A stretch of 64,000 nucleotides of DNA, taken from the NCBI GenBank assembly GCA_041661865.1, contig JBAZTO010000001.1:62001-126000 (forward strand), in the 5' to 3' direction. The position numbers and the translations under genes are program-made. The stretch comes from JBAZTO01 sp041661865 (lineage in GTDB: Bacteria > Planctomycetota > Phycisphaerae > SM23-33). The stretch's first letter is position 1; every line of letters starts with the position of its first letter. The notes under the pieces were generated by a model. It saw only the letters and a list, made by a program, of their open reading frames with translations, had not been told where the DNA came from and made no database searches. Positions 7,731 to 16,800 of this stretch are shown here, one piece after another.

Positions 7731-9557
7731 TCAGACTTCCTGAATCGCGCTCTCGAGATCCTCGCTCACACGCTGCAGCGACTTCATGGCGACGGCAGTC
7801 GCGCTGGAATCGCCGGGGAACCCCATACGGATCGCCAGGAGCAGGCGGGCCAGCTTCTGGACCGACTGGCCGAAGGTCTCATGCAGGGTGACGAACTCGG
7901 CGAGGTTGTCGGGGGTGAGGAAGCCGGCGCCGAGCACCGCGTCGGCGCTCTGCGGATCGCCGATCGACGCGGCCAGCTTGACGGCCTTGTCGAGGGGCAT
8001 GGCGATGGACGCGATCTTGGCCGACGCGACCTTCGGGTAGTCCTCGAGGGTCTTCACGGCAGCCGCGATCTTCTCAGCCTTCGCCGGCAGGTCGCTGTCG
8101 AAGCGCAGCCATCCCTTGCCATCGTTGGACAGGGCGGCCTGCTTGACCATCTCTGCCATCTCGGATCCGTTCTCGAACCAGTGATTCAGGGTCGCGCAGG
8201 CGGTCTTCTCGTCGGCCTGGTTGAACCCGAAGTTCTCACCCCGGACGTTGAGGGTCCACTGGCCGTTGGTCAGGATCAAGCTGTCGGGGAGGCGCTTGTC
8301 GAGGAAGGACGCGACCTTGTCGAGGGCCATGGGCGGAACGTCGGCCTGATGGCGGAGGGTCAGCACCTGGGTGTCGAGCGGGAGCATCCAGCTGCCGTCG
8401 CTGATCCGGGACGCAGTCTTGACGCCCCTGGCGAGCACGACGTTGACCTGCTGGAGGCCGTTCGACAGCTCCAGGTGGATCGAGCCGTTGCCCTCGTGGG
8501 TGGCGAGCTTGGTCAGCACCGCCGGAGCGGTGAAGGCTTCGCCGGCCATCAGCGACACCGAGGTGCCGCGGGTCAGCGAGCCGGTGGCGAGCTTGGCCAT
8601 GACCTGGCTGGTCAGGGTAGCTTCGGTCTCGCCTTCGTTCAGCTCGTCGCAAGCGACCTTGGTCGGGGCCGGGCCATAGGTGCCGTCTTCGAACGCCATG
8701 AAGCGCTGCTCGCCGACGGTCGGGTTGAACAGGTCGAGGGCGTCAAAGGACACGGCGATCTTGGAAGTCGCATCGTCCATCCAGACACGGGCGGCGAGGA
8801 AATCCTTGGTGTCGGCTTCGAGCGGGACGGCGACGGGGACGGAGGCGATGGCGCGATCGATGGCGGCCGAGGCCAGCTTGGCCTGCACGGTACGGCCGGG
8901 GGCCGGCGCGTTGAGCCACTGCTCGGCCACGTCGTCGGTGCCATTGAGCATGAAGCCGGCAAGGGCATGCTTGTTCTGGCCCAGGATCTTGCCGTAGGCC
9001 TCGCGCTGCTCGGCGGTGATGCCCATGACCGAGGCGAGGACGGTGCGGCCGCGGTAGGGCAGGCGCAGGGCGCTGCCGTCTTCGGTCCAGCCAGCACCAC
9101 GGAGCTTCGATTCGTGGATGAGGGTGCCGGGCTCGCCGACATCCAGGCCCTGAGCCAGGTTCGACTCGGTCAGGGGCATGACCTGATCATCGGCCATGTC
9201 GCCGGTGCCCTGGTTCTGCGAGGCGTCGCCCGGATCGGACTGCTTGCGCAGGATCATGACGTCGAGGGGCTGCAGCTCGCGGTTGTTGATGATGAGGGGG
9301 ATGCTGATGCGCGGGGCGCCGGCGATACCGACGTAGCCGAACGCGTAGCCCTGGCCATCATCCTTCTTCTTGAAGTTGACCACCACCCGGTCGGCCGGGA
9401 TGTAGGGGTGGTCACGCAGCAGGTTCTGCGTGATCTCATCCGACCAGGCCGACGGCGGGGACATCATGCGGACGCCGGCGATCTTCCGCGCCTCCGTTTC
9501 GGGGAGGTACTCCGACGGGACGATCGTCGGGGGCGGGACGAAAAGGTCGGAAAGCAT
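7731..9557 (-). CDS. Large unknown virion-region protein
   Basis: A 608-residue protein starting MLSDLFVPPPTIVPSEYLPE. An in-frame extension to 9683 would overlap the spike gene, so the ATG at 9557 is chosen; GGATC lies just before it. The protein is mixed alpha/beta with many Ala-rich helices in the C-terminal third. No motif is recognised. It follows the spike-like gene by 40 bases and its downstream end faces a terminator. A structural role (for example a connector or internal virion protein) is inferred only from place and size. Confidence 0.7.
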   Translation of the reverse strand: MLSDLFVPPPTIVPSEYLPETEARKIAGVRMMSPPSAWSDEITQNLLRDHPYIPADRVVVNFKKKDDGQGYAFGYVGIAGAPRISIPLIINNRELQPLDVMILRKQSDPGDASQNQGTGDMADDQVMPLTESNLAQGLDVGEPGTLIHESKLRGAGWTEDGSALRLPYRGRTVLASVMGITAEQREAYGKILGQNKHALAGFMLNGTDDVAEQWLNAPAPGRTVQAKLASAAIDRAIASVPVAVPLEADTKDFLAARVWMDDATSKIAVSFDALDLFNPTVGEQRFMAFEDGTYGPAPTKVACDELNEGETEATLTSQVMAKLATGSLTRGTSVSLMAGEAFTAPAVLTKLATHEGNGSIHLELSNGLQQVNVVLARGVKTASRISDGSWMLPLDTQVLTLRHQADVPPMALDKVASFLDKRLPDSLILTNGQWTLNVRGENFGFNQADEKTACATLNHWFENGSEMAEMVKQAALSNDGKGWLRFDSDLPAKAEKIAAAVKTLEDYPKVASAKIASIAMPLDKAVKLAASIGDPQSADAVLGAGFLTPDNLAEFVTLHETFGQSVQKLARLLLAIRMGFPGDSSATAVAMKSLQRVSEDLESAIQEV

Positions 9558-9597
9558 GATCGAGATCCTATGGGTTCGGGCTTGGCGGGCAATCGCG

Positions 9598-11085
9598 CTA
9601 CCGCGGTGGAGAGGTGGGCGCGGCGCTCGCGGGGAGGAGAGGTGCGATGTAGCTGTGGACGTGGGCCAGGAAGTTGACCCCACCGATCATCGCATTGGGG
9701 GCAGTGATCTGCCCCAACGCCGTGATGGTCCCGTAGACTTTCAGGGGGCCGAAGAGCGAGATCCCGGCAGGGCACATGATCGACACCCCAGTGGCGGCCC
9801 GGATGGTCGCCCCGCCGGTCAGGGTCGCTTCCAGATCCTTGCACAGGACCGAGACCTTCGAGGTCGCGGCTGAGAACCCGGCGATCTTGACCAGCGCTGC
9901 CGGAGAGCCAGCCGGCCCGAGTCGGATGGAATACTCGCCGAGCAGCGCGCTGTACTCGATGCTCAGGTCCATCTGGTAGGTCGGGAACTGACTCTGGCCG
10001 CCGGGCACCACGCCCTTGTTGCCAGCCCGCAGCCGGAAGGAGCCGTTGGCGTCGACCTGGTAGTCGTACACCTCGGCGGATGACGCGAGGCCCGGGAACA
10101 GCTCGACGCCAGGGGCCAGGCCTCCGACGGGCTTCAGCGGTTGAACGATCGCGTCCCGGATGACTGAATAGACCTTGGAGGCGTATTCATTGGCGACGTT
10201 GTAGGTCGAGTTCAGCGACAGTCCCGACTGATGGCCGGTGTAGTAATCGAAGCCACCGACATGCCCGCGCTGCCGGAGGTAGTAGGGCTTCAGCAACAGC
10301 GGATCGGGGGCGAGATCGAGAACTTCGGCCTGGTAGAAGTAGGCTCCCGGATTGGGAACAGCCAGCGACCCCGGCGGCGCCGTCGCGATGGCGTTGGCGT
10401 CCAGGCCCGGGCTGAAGAAGTGCTTGAAGTGGTAGCCGGCCATGCGGTGTTCGCGCATCACCGATCGCTCGAGCGTCAGACCGTCAGACTTGTAGATCGA
10501 CCAGCACATCGCGTTGGCACCGATGATTGCACCGAGGCCGTTGACCTTCACGCGGGCGTCGCCCTTGGACATGATCGCGTCGCCGGACTCTGCCACGAAC
10601 GCCCAGTGTGGCGTGTTGTCGAGACCGGGCTGCAGATTCATGCGGCTCATCGGCAGTTCGATGCCGGGGTTGAAGCTGATGCGCTGACCTTCGGGATCTT
10701 TCGCGTTTTCCCGTGCTGTCTGGCACGGCCCGGTGTAGAAACCCAGGATCACCCAACGACGACCGTCGTGCATGATCAGCACCTGGGAGCCGACCTCGGG
10801 GATATAGACGATGCCACCAGGCGACGAGTCGGTGACCGACAGCGAGCTGAAGCCGGCCTGAAGCATGATGACGTCCTTGATGACGCCATCCGTCGAAGCC
10901 GTCGGATTGCCGCCATCGGGGATGACCTCAAAGGTCATCGTCGGCTGCAGGGTCGTGCTCCCGGTCCCGCCGGTGATCGAGTTCACCTTGCTCACGCGGG
11001 CGCGCAGCACCCGTGGGGTGATGAAGTCCTTCGAATCGGACTCCCGGCCGCTGAGCAGGGACATCGACGAGGCTGGGTTCGCCAT
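9598..11085 (-). CDS. Baseplate spike-like protein (gpV/gp5 OB-fold type)
   Basis: A 495-residue protein starting MANPASSMSLLSGR. Residues about 15-110 look like the OB-fold of baseplate spikes. A strand-rich region contains the characteristic PEVGSQVLIM followed by DGRRWVILGFYTG, as in phage baseplate assembly protein V and related VgrG/gp5 proteins. The C-terminus (IGGVNFLAHVHSYI) resembles the His-containing end seen in this group. The middle is a long unknown insertion. It would form the tip of the tail that contacts the cell envelope. The start at 11085 overlaps the stop of the upstream small gene by a single base (ATG/TAA). Confidence 0.65.
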   Translation of the reverse strand: MANPASSMSLLSGRESDSKDFITPRVLRARVSKVNSITGGTGSTTLQPTMTFEVIPDGGNPTASTDGVIKDVIMLQAGFSSLSVTDSSPGGIVYIPEVGSQVLIMHDGRRWVILGFYTGPCQTARENAKDPEGQRISFNPGIELPMSRMNLQPGLDNTPHWAFVAESGDAIMSKGDARVKVNGLGAIIGANAMCWSIYKSDGLTLERSVMREHRMAGYHFKHFFSPGLDANAIATAPPGSLAVPNPGAYFYQAEVLDLAPDPLLLKPYYLRQRGHVGGFDYYTGHQSGLSLNSTYNVANEYASKVYSVIRDAIVQPLKPVGGLAPGVELFPGLASSAEVYDYQVDANGSFRLRAGNKGVVPGGQSQFPTYQMDLSIEYSALLGEYSIRLGPAGSPAALVKIAGFSAATSKVSVLCKDLEATLTGGATIRAATGVSIMCPAGISLFGPLKVYGTITALGQITAPNAMIGGVNFLAHVHSYIAPLLPASAAPTSPPR

Positions 11086-11288
11086 TAGCGCTTCGCTCGC
11101 GGCGTCAGCGTCAGCATGATGTTCATCGGCCCGATGACGGTCTGCGTCGCTGCGTAGCCGGGATTCAGTTCCATGAGCTTCGTGATCTCGGCCTGGTTGG
11201 TTACGCGGACCCGCATCCCGGACCTGGCGAACGACTGGGGCGCTGCCTTCGCTGGCGGCGATGATCCCGGGCACGTCGAGCAGGCCAT
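11085..11288 (-). CDS. Small protein preceding the spike gene
   Basis: A 67-residue protein with two N-terminal cysteines and a beta-rich C-terminal half (TQTVIGPMNIMLTLTPRAKR). It leads the minus-strand spike operon. The class B motif lies 9 bases before this ATG, which supports 11288 as the start over the internal ATG at 11216. No Shine-Dalgarno is present. Short proteins next to spikes in contractile tails can be PAAR-type tips, but no metal-binding pattern is visible, so function stays unknown. Confidence 0.6.
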   Translation of the reverse strand: MACSTCPGSSPPAKAAPQSFARSGMRVRVTNQAEITKLMELNPGYAATQTVIGPMNIMLTLTPRAKR

Positions 11289-11297
11289 GGCCGGTAG

Positions 11298-11316
11298 CTT
11301 AGAGGGGGCTAACAGG
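11298..11316 (-). promoter_or_regulatory. Class B phage promoter element, long form
   Basis: The minus-strand 19-mer CCTGTTAGCCCCCTCTAAG sits 9 bases before the ATG at 11288. It recurs without a single change at 28685-28703, before another minus-strand operon more than 17 kb away. An exact 19-base non-coding repeat in front of two operons is strong evidence for a regulatory site; promoter is the most likely reading. Confidence 0.6.
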
Positions 11317-11328
11317 GGAGCAAGGCAT

Positions 11329-11358
11329 GTGAAATATGGACCCCCTCTCTGTGATAAG
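11329..11358 (+). promoter_or_regulatory. Class C phage promoter (GTGAAAT-17-GATAAG)
   Basis: GTGAAAT (11329-11335), a 17-base gap, then GATAAG (11353-11358) followed by AAAGGG. This matches the sites at 7365, 39643 and 58740. It would drive the plus-strand island 11435-13284. Confidence 0.6.
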
Positions 11359-11378
11359 AAAGGGAGAACCCACGCATC

Positions 11379-11438
11379 ATGCGCGGAGTTCTAGCGGAAG
11401 CCACATTGGCTAACCCGCGTAGGAGGGTCATAACATGA
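11379..11438 (+). CDS. Possible 19-residue leader peptide
   Basis: A short frame, MRGVLAEATLANPRRRVIT, starts 20 bases after the class C promoter and its TGA overlaps the ATG of the 254-residue gene (ATGA). It spans the ribosome site TAGGAGG of that gene, so its translation could affect the start downstream. There is only a weak, distant purine run before its own ATG. It may be chance; no function is assigned. Confidence 0.3.
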   Translation: MRGVLAEATLANPRRRVIT

Positions 11439-12199
11439 CCACTCACAACGGCTTCGTCCCCACCCCCGTCATCGACGCCCCTGTTGGGCTCGAGGACCGC
11501 GTCAAGCACAGCCTGGAGATCCAGGATCACTTGAAGCGTGAGGCGACTGCCCGCGCCGCTATCCAGACCGCCATGGTCGGGATGGTGGGCGCGGCGACGA
11601 GCGACCTGGTTCGCAAGAACCAGCAGAAGAAGCGCCGCGACCAGAAGCCCCGGAAGCCCGCCCCCATGGCGGCCATCCGTCTGGGCCGCATGGCCGAAGC
11701 GGCTTGGGATCGTCTGACCCCGCTGGAGCGCCAGCAGGGTCTGCCGCTGTGGAAGCTGGCCGCATTGGCCAACCTCCACTTCATCCCGGTCCCGGCGCGG
11801 AAGCTGCACGAGCTGCACGGCACCACCATGGTGTTCGAGCTCGTGAAGCCCACCACGCCGGCGATGGTCGACCAGACCGCCCCCGAGGCGATCCCCCTGG
11901 TCGCCCCGAACCTGAAGGCGGATCGCCGCCTCGGGTTCGCGTTCGTGAGCCGTGCGCTGCCCGGGATGGGAAGCGCGCTGCTTGGCATCAAGATCTTCGA
12001 CCACCAGGGCAATGTGCTCATGGTCGCGGGTCAGGCGCCGCTGGCCGATTTCGAGAAGGTCTCCCCCTTCACCCAGGGGATCTTCGAAGGCCAGGACGTG
12101 CTGCCCAAGAACTGGGTCTACCGCACGAAGGCCCAGGAAGGGTCGATCGAGCTGACCCAGTTCATCGCTGCGTGCCTGCCGCGCCGGCAGGAACTCTGA
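11435..12199 (+). CDS. Unknown protein
   Basis: A 254-residue protein with a good ribosome site (GGAGGG, 9 bases before the ATG). Residues 20-80 are helical and very basic (RKNQQKKRRDQKPRKP), which could bind nucleic acid. Residues 100-254 are mixed alpha/beta. It is driven by the class C promoter at 11329 and followed by a 13-bp hairpin. No family is recognised. Its neighbour at 12373 starts with the same MTT-type opening but no clear homology. Confidence 0.7.
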   Translation: MTTHNGFVPTPVIDAPVGLEDRVKHSLEIQDHLKREATARAAIQTAMVGMVGAATSDLVRKNQQKKRRDQKPRKPAPMAAIRLGRMAEAAWDRLTPLERQQGLPLWKLAALANLHFIPVPARKLHELHGTTMVFELVKPTTPAMVDQTAPEAIPLVAPNLKADRRLGFAFVSRALPGMGSALLGIKIFDHQGNVLMVAGQAPLADFEKVSPFTQGIFEGQDVLPKNWVYRTKAQEGSIELTQFIAACLPRRQEL

Positions 12200-12220
12200 G
12201 GCTCAGCCTCTGAGGCACGA

Positions 12221-12251
12221 CGTGGGGTGGACCGCATTGGTCCACCCCACG
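12221..12251 (+). terminator. Strong hairpin, probable terminator
   Basis: A perfect 13-bp stem (CGTGGGGTGGACC, loop GCATT, GGTCCACCCCACG) begins 21 bases after the stop at 12199. Only a short T run (GTTTC) follows, so termination may be partial or the hairpin may instead protect RNA ends. A second, smaller hairpin (GAGGC-TCA-GCCTC) overlaps the stop codon itself. Confidence 0.6.
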
Positions 12252-12334
12252 GGGCAACGTTTCAAGTCGAAAGGGATGCCATGGATGGCATCGGTGATCT
12301 GTAACATCAGTCGAGTTCTTTGACGCACTAACCC

Positions 12335-12353
12335 GTCAGGCATATTGCCTGAC
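12335..12353 (+). promoter_or_regulatory. Inverted repeat before the 303-residue gene
   Basis: An 8-bp inverted repeat GTCAGGCA-TAT-TGCCTGAC ends 19 bases before the ATG at 12373. A related sequence, GCAGGTACATTGCCTGC, occurs at 60482-60498 before another gene. It could be an operator or an mRNA leader hairpin. No -10/-35 type box is clear in 12252-12372. Confidence 0.35.
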
Positions 12354-12372
12354 TTACCCACGGAGCATTTCC

Positions 12373-13284
12373 ATGACCACTCTCAACTTCGCCCGCGACA
12401 TCCGTCTCTTCGCCCCTCGTCTCGGTGAGAACATCACCGACGTGGTGGCCCAGGTCGCGAGCGTCGAACGACTGCCCTCCATGGCGGTCACCCCGGGCTT
12501 GGCGGAAGCCAAGACCCACCTGATGGAGGTATGCCACCACCTCCTCGGAGACATCACGTTCCAGGGCCAGGCCCTGGAGTTGCACGCCGCGTCGGTGTGC
12601 TGTCGCGCCTTGCGCATCGCCAGCGCTTTCGCCCACGAAGACCTGGCGGCTGAACGTAGCGGTCGGCTGCAGATCCTCAGCGGTAACGAATGGCGCACCA
12701 TCCACCAGGCCGTGATGGCTGGCTGTGCCGGCCAGGTTCCGGTGTTGCGTCGGATGGGCACCCTGCGTCCACCGAAGTGGGCGCTGGACCTGATCGAACT
12801 GACCGGCCGCCTCGGAGAGGTCGGCTGGGGCACTGACGAGGTCCGTCTCAAGCACCGCGTGCTGAGCGAGCCGAACTCGGCCGAACGTCGTGCTGCCGCG
12901 GAGCACACGCAGCGGATGATCGCCCGGAAAGCCGCCCACCTCGGGCTGCACACCGACGCGGTCGCTGAAGCCAAGGCGTGGCTCGTCCTCAACGGCGAAC
13001 ACGTCAAGGCCAAGCCCCGGCCCGCCGGGTGCTTGAGCATCGATGGCATGGTGTGGATTCGCATGTCCCCCATGTATCGCACCCCAGCCGAGAGCGCCGA
13101 GGTCGCGACGGAGCGGCGCCAGCGCGAGCTGAACGCCGCTGACCAGACCGTCGTGTGTGGCGGCAGGACGAGCAAGCCGTTCCGGGCGCACCGGGAGGTC
13201 CTCGACTGCCTGGCGGACAATCGCCGCAAGGCGAGCGAGTTCGCCCGTAACGCTGGGGGCAACCGCCGGCTGCAGCTGCTCTGA
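12373..13284 (+). CDS. Unknown protein
   Basis: A 303-residue, largely helical, Arg-rich protein with scattered cysteines (HHL...CCRAL near 70-75). No family is recognised. The start follows GGAGCATTTCC. The stop codon lies in the loop of a 7-bp hairpin (GCTGCTC-TGA-GAGCAGC, 13275-13291), and a terminator follows at 13326. It forms a small plus-strand island with the genes on either side, opposite the polymerase gene. Confidence 0.7.
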   Translation: MTTLNFARDIRLFAPRLGENITDVVAQVASVERLPSMAVTPGLAEAKTHLMEVCHHLLGDITFQGQALELHAASVCCRALRIASAFAHEDLAAERSGRLQILSGNEWRTIHQAVMAGCAGQVPVLRRMGTLRPPKWALDLIELTGRLGEVGWGTDEVRLKHRVLSEPNSAERRAAAEHTQRMIARKAAHLGLHTDAVAEAKAWLVLNGEHVKAKPRPAGCLSIDGMVWIRMSPMYRTPAESAEVATERRQRELNAADQTVVCGGRTSKPFRAHREVLDCLADNRRKASEFARNAGGNRRLQLL

Positions 13285-13325
13285 GAGCAGCAACGACAAC
13301 CTGAGGAAGGTGTCGGGAGAGGAGA

Positions 13326-13351
13326 CGCCCCGCAAGGGGTGGCTTCTTTTT
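13326..13351 (+). terminator. Rho-independent terminator fused to a class A promoter
   Basis: A 6-bp GC stem (CGCCCC-GCAA-GGGGTG) is followed by GCTTCTTTTT. The end of the T run overlaps the next motif (TTTACCTCGAGCGCC), so one transcript would end exactly where another begins. The same terminator-plus-motif arrangement occurs at 61600-61659 and, without a gene behind it, at 54559-54610. Confidence 0.7.
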
Positions 13352-13369
13352 ACCTCGAGCGCCGATAGC
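13349..13369 (+). promoter_or_regulatory. Class A phage promoter
   Basis: TTTACC (13349-13354), a 9-base gap TCGAGCGCC, then GATAGC (13364-13369), 8 bases before the ATG at 13378. The core TTTACCTCKAGCGCC is shared with 61638 and with 39626 (minus). No ribosome site separates it from the ATG, so the transcript is likely leaderless. Confidence 0.6.
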
Positions 13370-13377
13370 TTCGCGGC

Positions 13378-13806
13378 ATGAGCACTGATTCTGATTCCGC
13401 CACGTTCAAGATCACCAACGCTGCACGCCTGGTGCTGAACGCCATCGCCACCGAAACCGGGCCGCTGATCACCCCCGAGCTGTTCCTGACGGGCTGCGAT
13501 CTCGTCAAGACCTTGCGGAGTCTCCCGTGTATCCTCGAGGTCGGGGACAAGAAGGTCGACATCCCGGCAGCCCTCCGGTCGGTCGAAGGCCTAGACCCGA
13601 ACGACGCCCAGCGCATCGGCATCGAGCAGATGGCCGAGAAGTGGCGGCAGCAGACCACCGAGTTCACCCTGTCAGCGAGCCAGGTGGCGACGCTCAAGAT
13701 GCAGCTGAAGTACATCCTGCCGAACCAGGGCGAGAAGCCGACGGTCGTGCGCCTCTCGCTGACGGCGAGCTGCGAAGAGGCCATCCGCGTTCTGCAGGCG
13801 CTCTAG
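13378..13806 (+). CDS. Unknown small protein opposite the RNA polymerase
   Basis: A 142-residue protein of unknown family, helical with an acidic N-terminus. It has its own class A promoter and no ribosome site. Its TAG stop shares the palindrome CTAG with the TAG stop of the converging RNA polymerase gene, so the two genes overlap by four bases end to end. Its position invites a role linked to the polymerase, but that is speculation. Confidence 0.7.
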   Translation: MSTDSDSATFKITNAARLVLNAIATETGPLITPELFLTGCDLVKTLRSLPCILEVGDKKVDIPAALRSVEGLDPNDAQRIGIEQMAEKWRQQTTEFTLSASQVATLKMQLKYILPNQGEKPTVVRLSLTASCEEAIRVLQAL

Positions 13807-16800
13807 GTAAAATGAGCGAGCCGGTTGAAGGCCGAATCCTGTTGCGGGATTCGGTCCTTCGTCAGCTCGAAGCTGGCCTGCCCGGGACGGAAGGCCGCGC
13901 CGTAGGCGAAGCCCGGGATCGGTGACTTCGCACCACTCAGATCGCTGACGCCGCCCTGGGCCGGGATCTCGCGCAGGGTGTCCTCGAGGCGCTGGAAGTT
14001 CAGGCGCTCGAGCATGTCGTTCGAACGCACCAGCGGAACGTGTGACAACCCCGGAAGCTCGGGCGTTCCCTGGATCTTGGGGTTCTTCAGCTGCCGAGCC
14101 TTGAAGGCCTGCTCGGCCAGAATCTGACCGACCATCAGATCCTTCTCGCCGCCATCGTTGGTGATCCGCATGAAGCGCATCATCGCGGCGACTGCGACCT
14201 CGAGCACCGGCTTGCGCACGATCGCACCGGCCTGCTGGAAGGCCTTCCGCATCTCATCGACGACGTAGGACTGAGCAGCGAGCAGGCCCTGCTTCTCTGC
14301 GATCTCCTGCGGGCGGTAGCTGCCATCGGAGAGCCGATCACCGCGCTTCACCTTCTCACCCTCGACGACCGCGACGTTGCGGCCAGGCAGAACATAGTGC
14401 TCGATGGAATCCGCGCGGCCAGGCGACTGACCTTCGGGCCGGATGTGGATATAGTGGCCGCCCTGGGGCGCGGTCTTCACCGAGGTCACCATACCGGTTG
14501 AGTCAGCAAGCGTTCCCTGGCCCTTCACGGTCTCTGGGACAGCGAGCAGCTCGCGCAGCCGAGCGAAGCCGTCGGCGAGGTTGGAACCCTGCCCAACGGT
14601 TCCACCCGAATGGAACTTCTTCAGCGTCAGCTGGGTCGACCGTTCGCCGATCGTCATGCCGTAGTTGTAGCCGATGTTGGCGCCGATCGGGTGGACCTTG
14701 CCGTCGGGCGTACGGCCCGCGCACATCTGGCAGGGCGGCGAATCCGCTTCGCAAGTCATCGGGCTGCGGACCATGACGCTGGTCACCTTCGCATCGCGCA
14801 TCTTCGCGAGCATCTCGGGCGTGACCACGTCGTTGCGCTTGAAGCTCGTGCCCGGGATGTCGTGCAGCAGGTGACGATCGAGCAGATCAGCGTCGTGCTG
14901 CTTCACGCCTTCTGGCGGATCGAGCGGGATCTGGATACCTTCCTGGGTGCCACAGTCTTTGATCTCGATTCGCACGGGGCCGAGGTTGCCCGCCAGCTCC
15001 TTGGTGAGGAAGCCAGGGCCAGCCACGGAGAGACCCTTGTCGACCATGCCCGACCGCGCGCCGGGCGTGGCCATGATGTAGTCGCTCAGCAGCATGCCGC
15101 CACCGTAGCTCGACTTGATCACCGACGGGATAGCACGGTCGCGGGCGTCGGTGACCATCACCGGGCTGGCGACCATCTGGCGGTAGGAATCCATGCCGAG
15201 CTTGCTCGACGGCTTGGCAGCCAGGAACACCGAGCCGCCGAGGCCGATGGTGTCGAGGTGGTCGGAGATGATCGAGTCGAGCTCGGGCTTCACCTTCGCA
15301 AAGGTCTCGAGCGCGAGCTTTCGCTTCTCGTCGAGGCCCTTGCCCTGCTTCACAGCGCGATCGATCTGACCGAGCAGCGCGTTGATCTTGGTGCGGTCGA
15401 TCGCCAGCTCCTGCACCGTGCCGCCGATGCCGCCGGCACGGGCCGCGAAAGCGAAGCCGGCCGACTGGAGCTTGCGCCCCAGGTTGTTGAAATCGGCCGG
15501 CGATTCCTTCGCGATGCGATCGAGGATGGTGGCGAGCTTCTTACCGTCGATCGGCGGCGCGATGCCGCTGAGGAACCGCACGGGAACGATGCCCTCGAAG
15601 ATCATCCAGCCGACGGCCTGCAGGTTCTGATTCTTCTCGTCATCGATCATGACGAGGCTGTCCATGCGCAGCCCGTCCTTGTTGTTCTTGTAGGCGTCGA
15701 GGGCGGCCTGGCGCGTCGGGTAGGTCTTGCCGCTGTTGACCCCGCGGCGGGTCAGGGCGAACAGACCGGTGATGACGTCCTTGTCGACGGCGAAGGCGAG
15801 GCTGCGGTCCTTGTCGTACCACAGGTTCCGCGACGGCAGGAGGTCGTGGGCCTCACGCTTGCCCTTGTCGCTCAGCGGCGCGAACACCGACATCGTGTCG
15901 CCATCCATGTCGGCGTTGAACGGGCCGAGCACGAACGGGCTGATGCGAACTTCCTTGCCGCTGTGGATCTTCGGCATCGCTGCCAACACGCTCCAGCGGT
16001 GCAGCGACGGCGCGCGGTTGAGCAGGATGGGCCGAGTGCGCAGCTCCTCATCGAGAGCGTTGCGGGCGATGAGGCCTTTGCGCTCGACCTCGCGCATCGC
16101 GTCGGCGGGCTTCCAGCCCAGCTGGGCCAGGCGCCGGACGATGGCCGGCTGGTAGATCTTCCAGGCCATGTCTTCGGGGATGGCAGCCTCGTCGGGGCCG
16201 AGGGTAGCATCCGATTCGATGGTCGACCGGCCGGTGTAGTCGTTGCGCCGGCGGGAGAGCTGCTGCTGGAACAGCCCCTCCTTGTTGTTCTTGCCCTTGA
16301 TGACGTCGACGAAGCCCCGCAGGTCGGCGTCCCGGCGATGCGTCAGGCTTTTCCCTACGCCGACCAAAGCCCCGTAGGCGTCGTAGAGGCTCACCCGGGC
16401 CTTCGCGAGGTCCTGGGTTGAAAGGGAGCCTTCCTGTTCGCCCTTCTGCAGGGTGTCGCGGGTGAGGATCAGGTCGCGGTAGAGCAGGTTCGAGTCCGCG
16501 ACCCGCAGGCCGCCATTCCGCTGCTCAATGACCGGGCGGTACATCGGAGGGATAACTGGTACCTGAGAAATCATGTAGGCGTCGAACGGCTTCTGCCGCA
16601 CGTCCTGCAGCCCCTTCAGGTAGCGCGCCGCCCGGTTGAGCCGGTTGAGGTCTGACCCGCTGGCGGTGCGAGCCTTCTTCTGCACCTCCTTGAACCGCTC
16701 GGCAGGGTCAAAGTCCAACATTGCGCGGAAAGCGGCCTCACCGGTCGTGGTGTTCGAACCAGGCTGGTCGCTGAACTCGCCGGTCTCGGCGTTGTAGTGC

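Noticed and set aside
9598..11085. Lysozyme domain in the spike-like protein (as in T4 gp5)
   Set aside because: No catalytic Glu-x8-Asp-x5-Thr pattern or other lysozyme motif is visible in the insertion.
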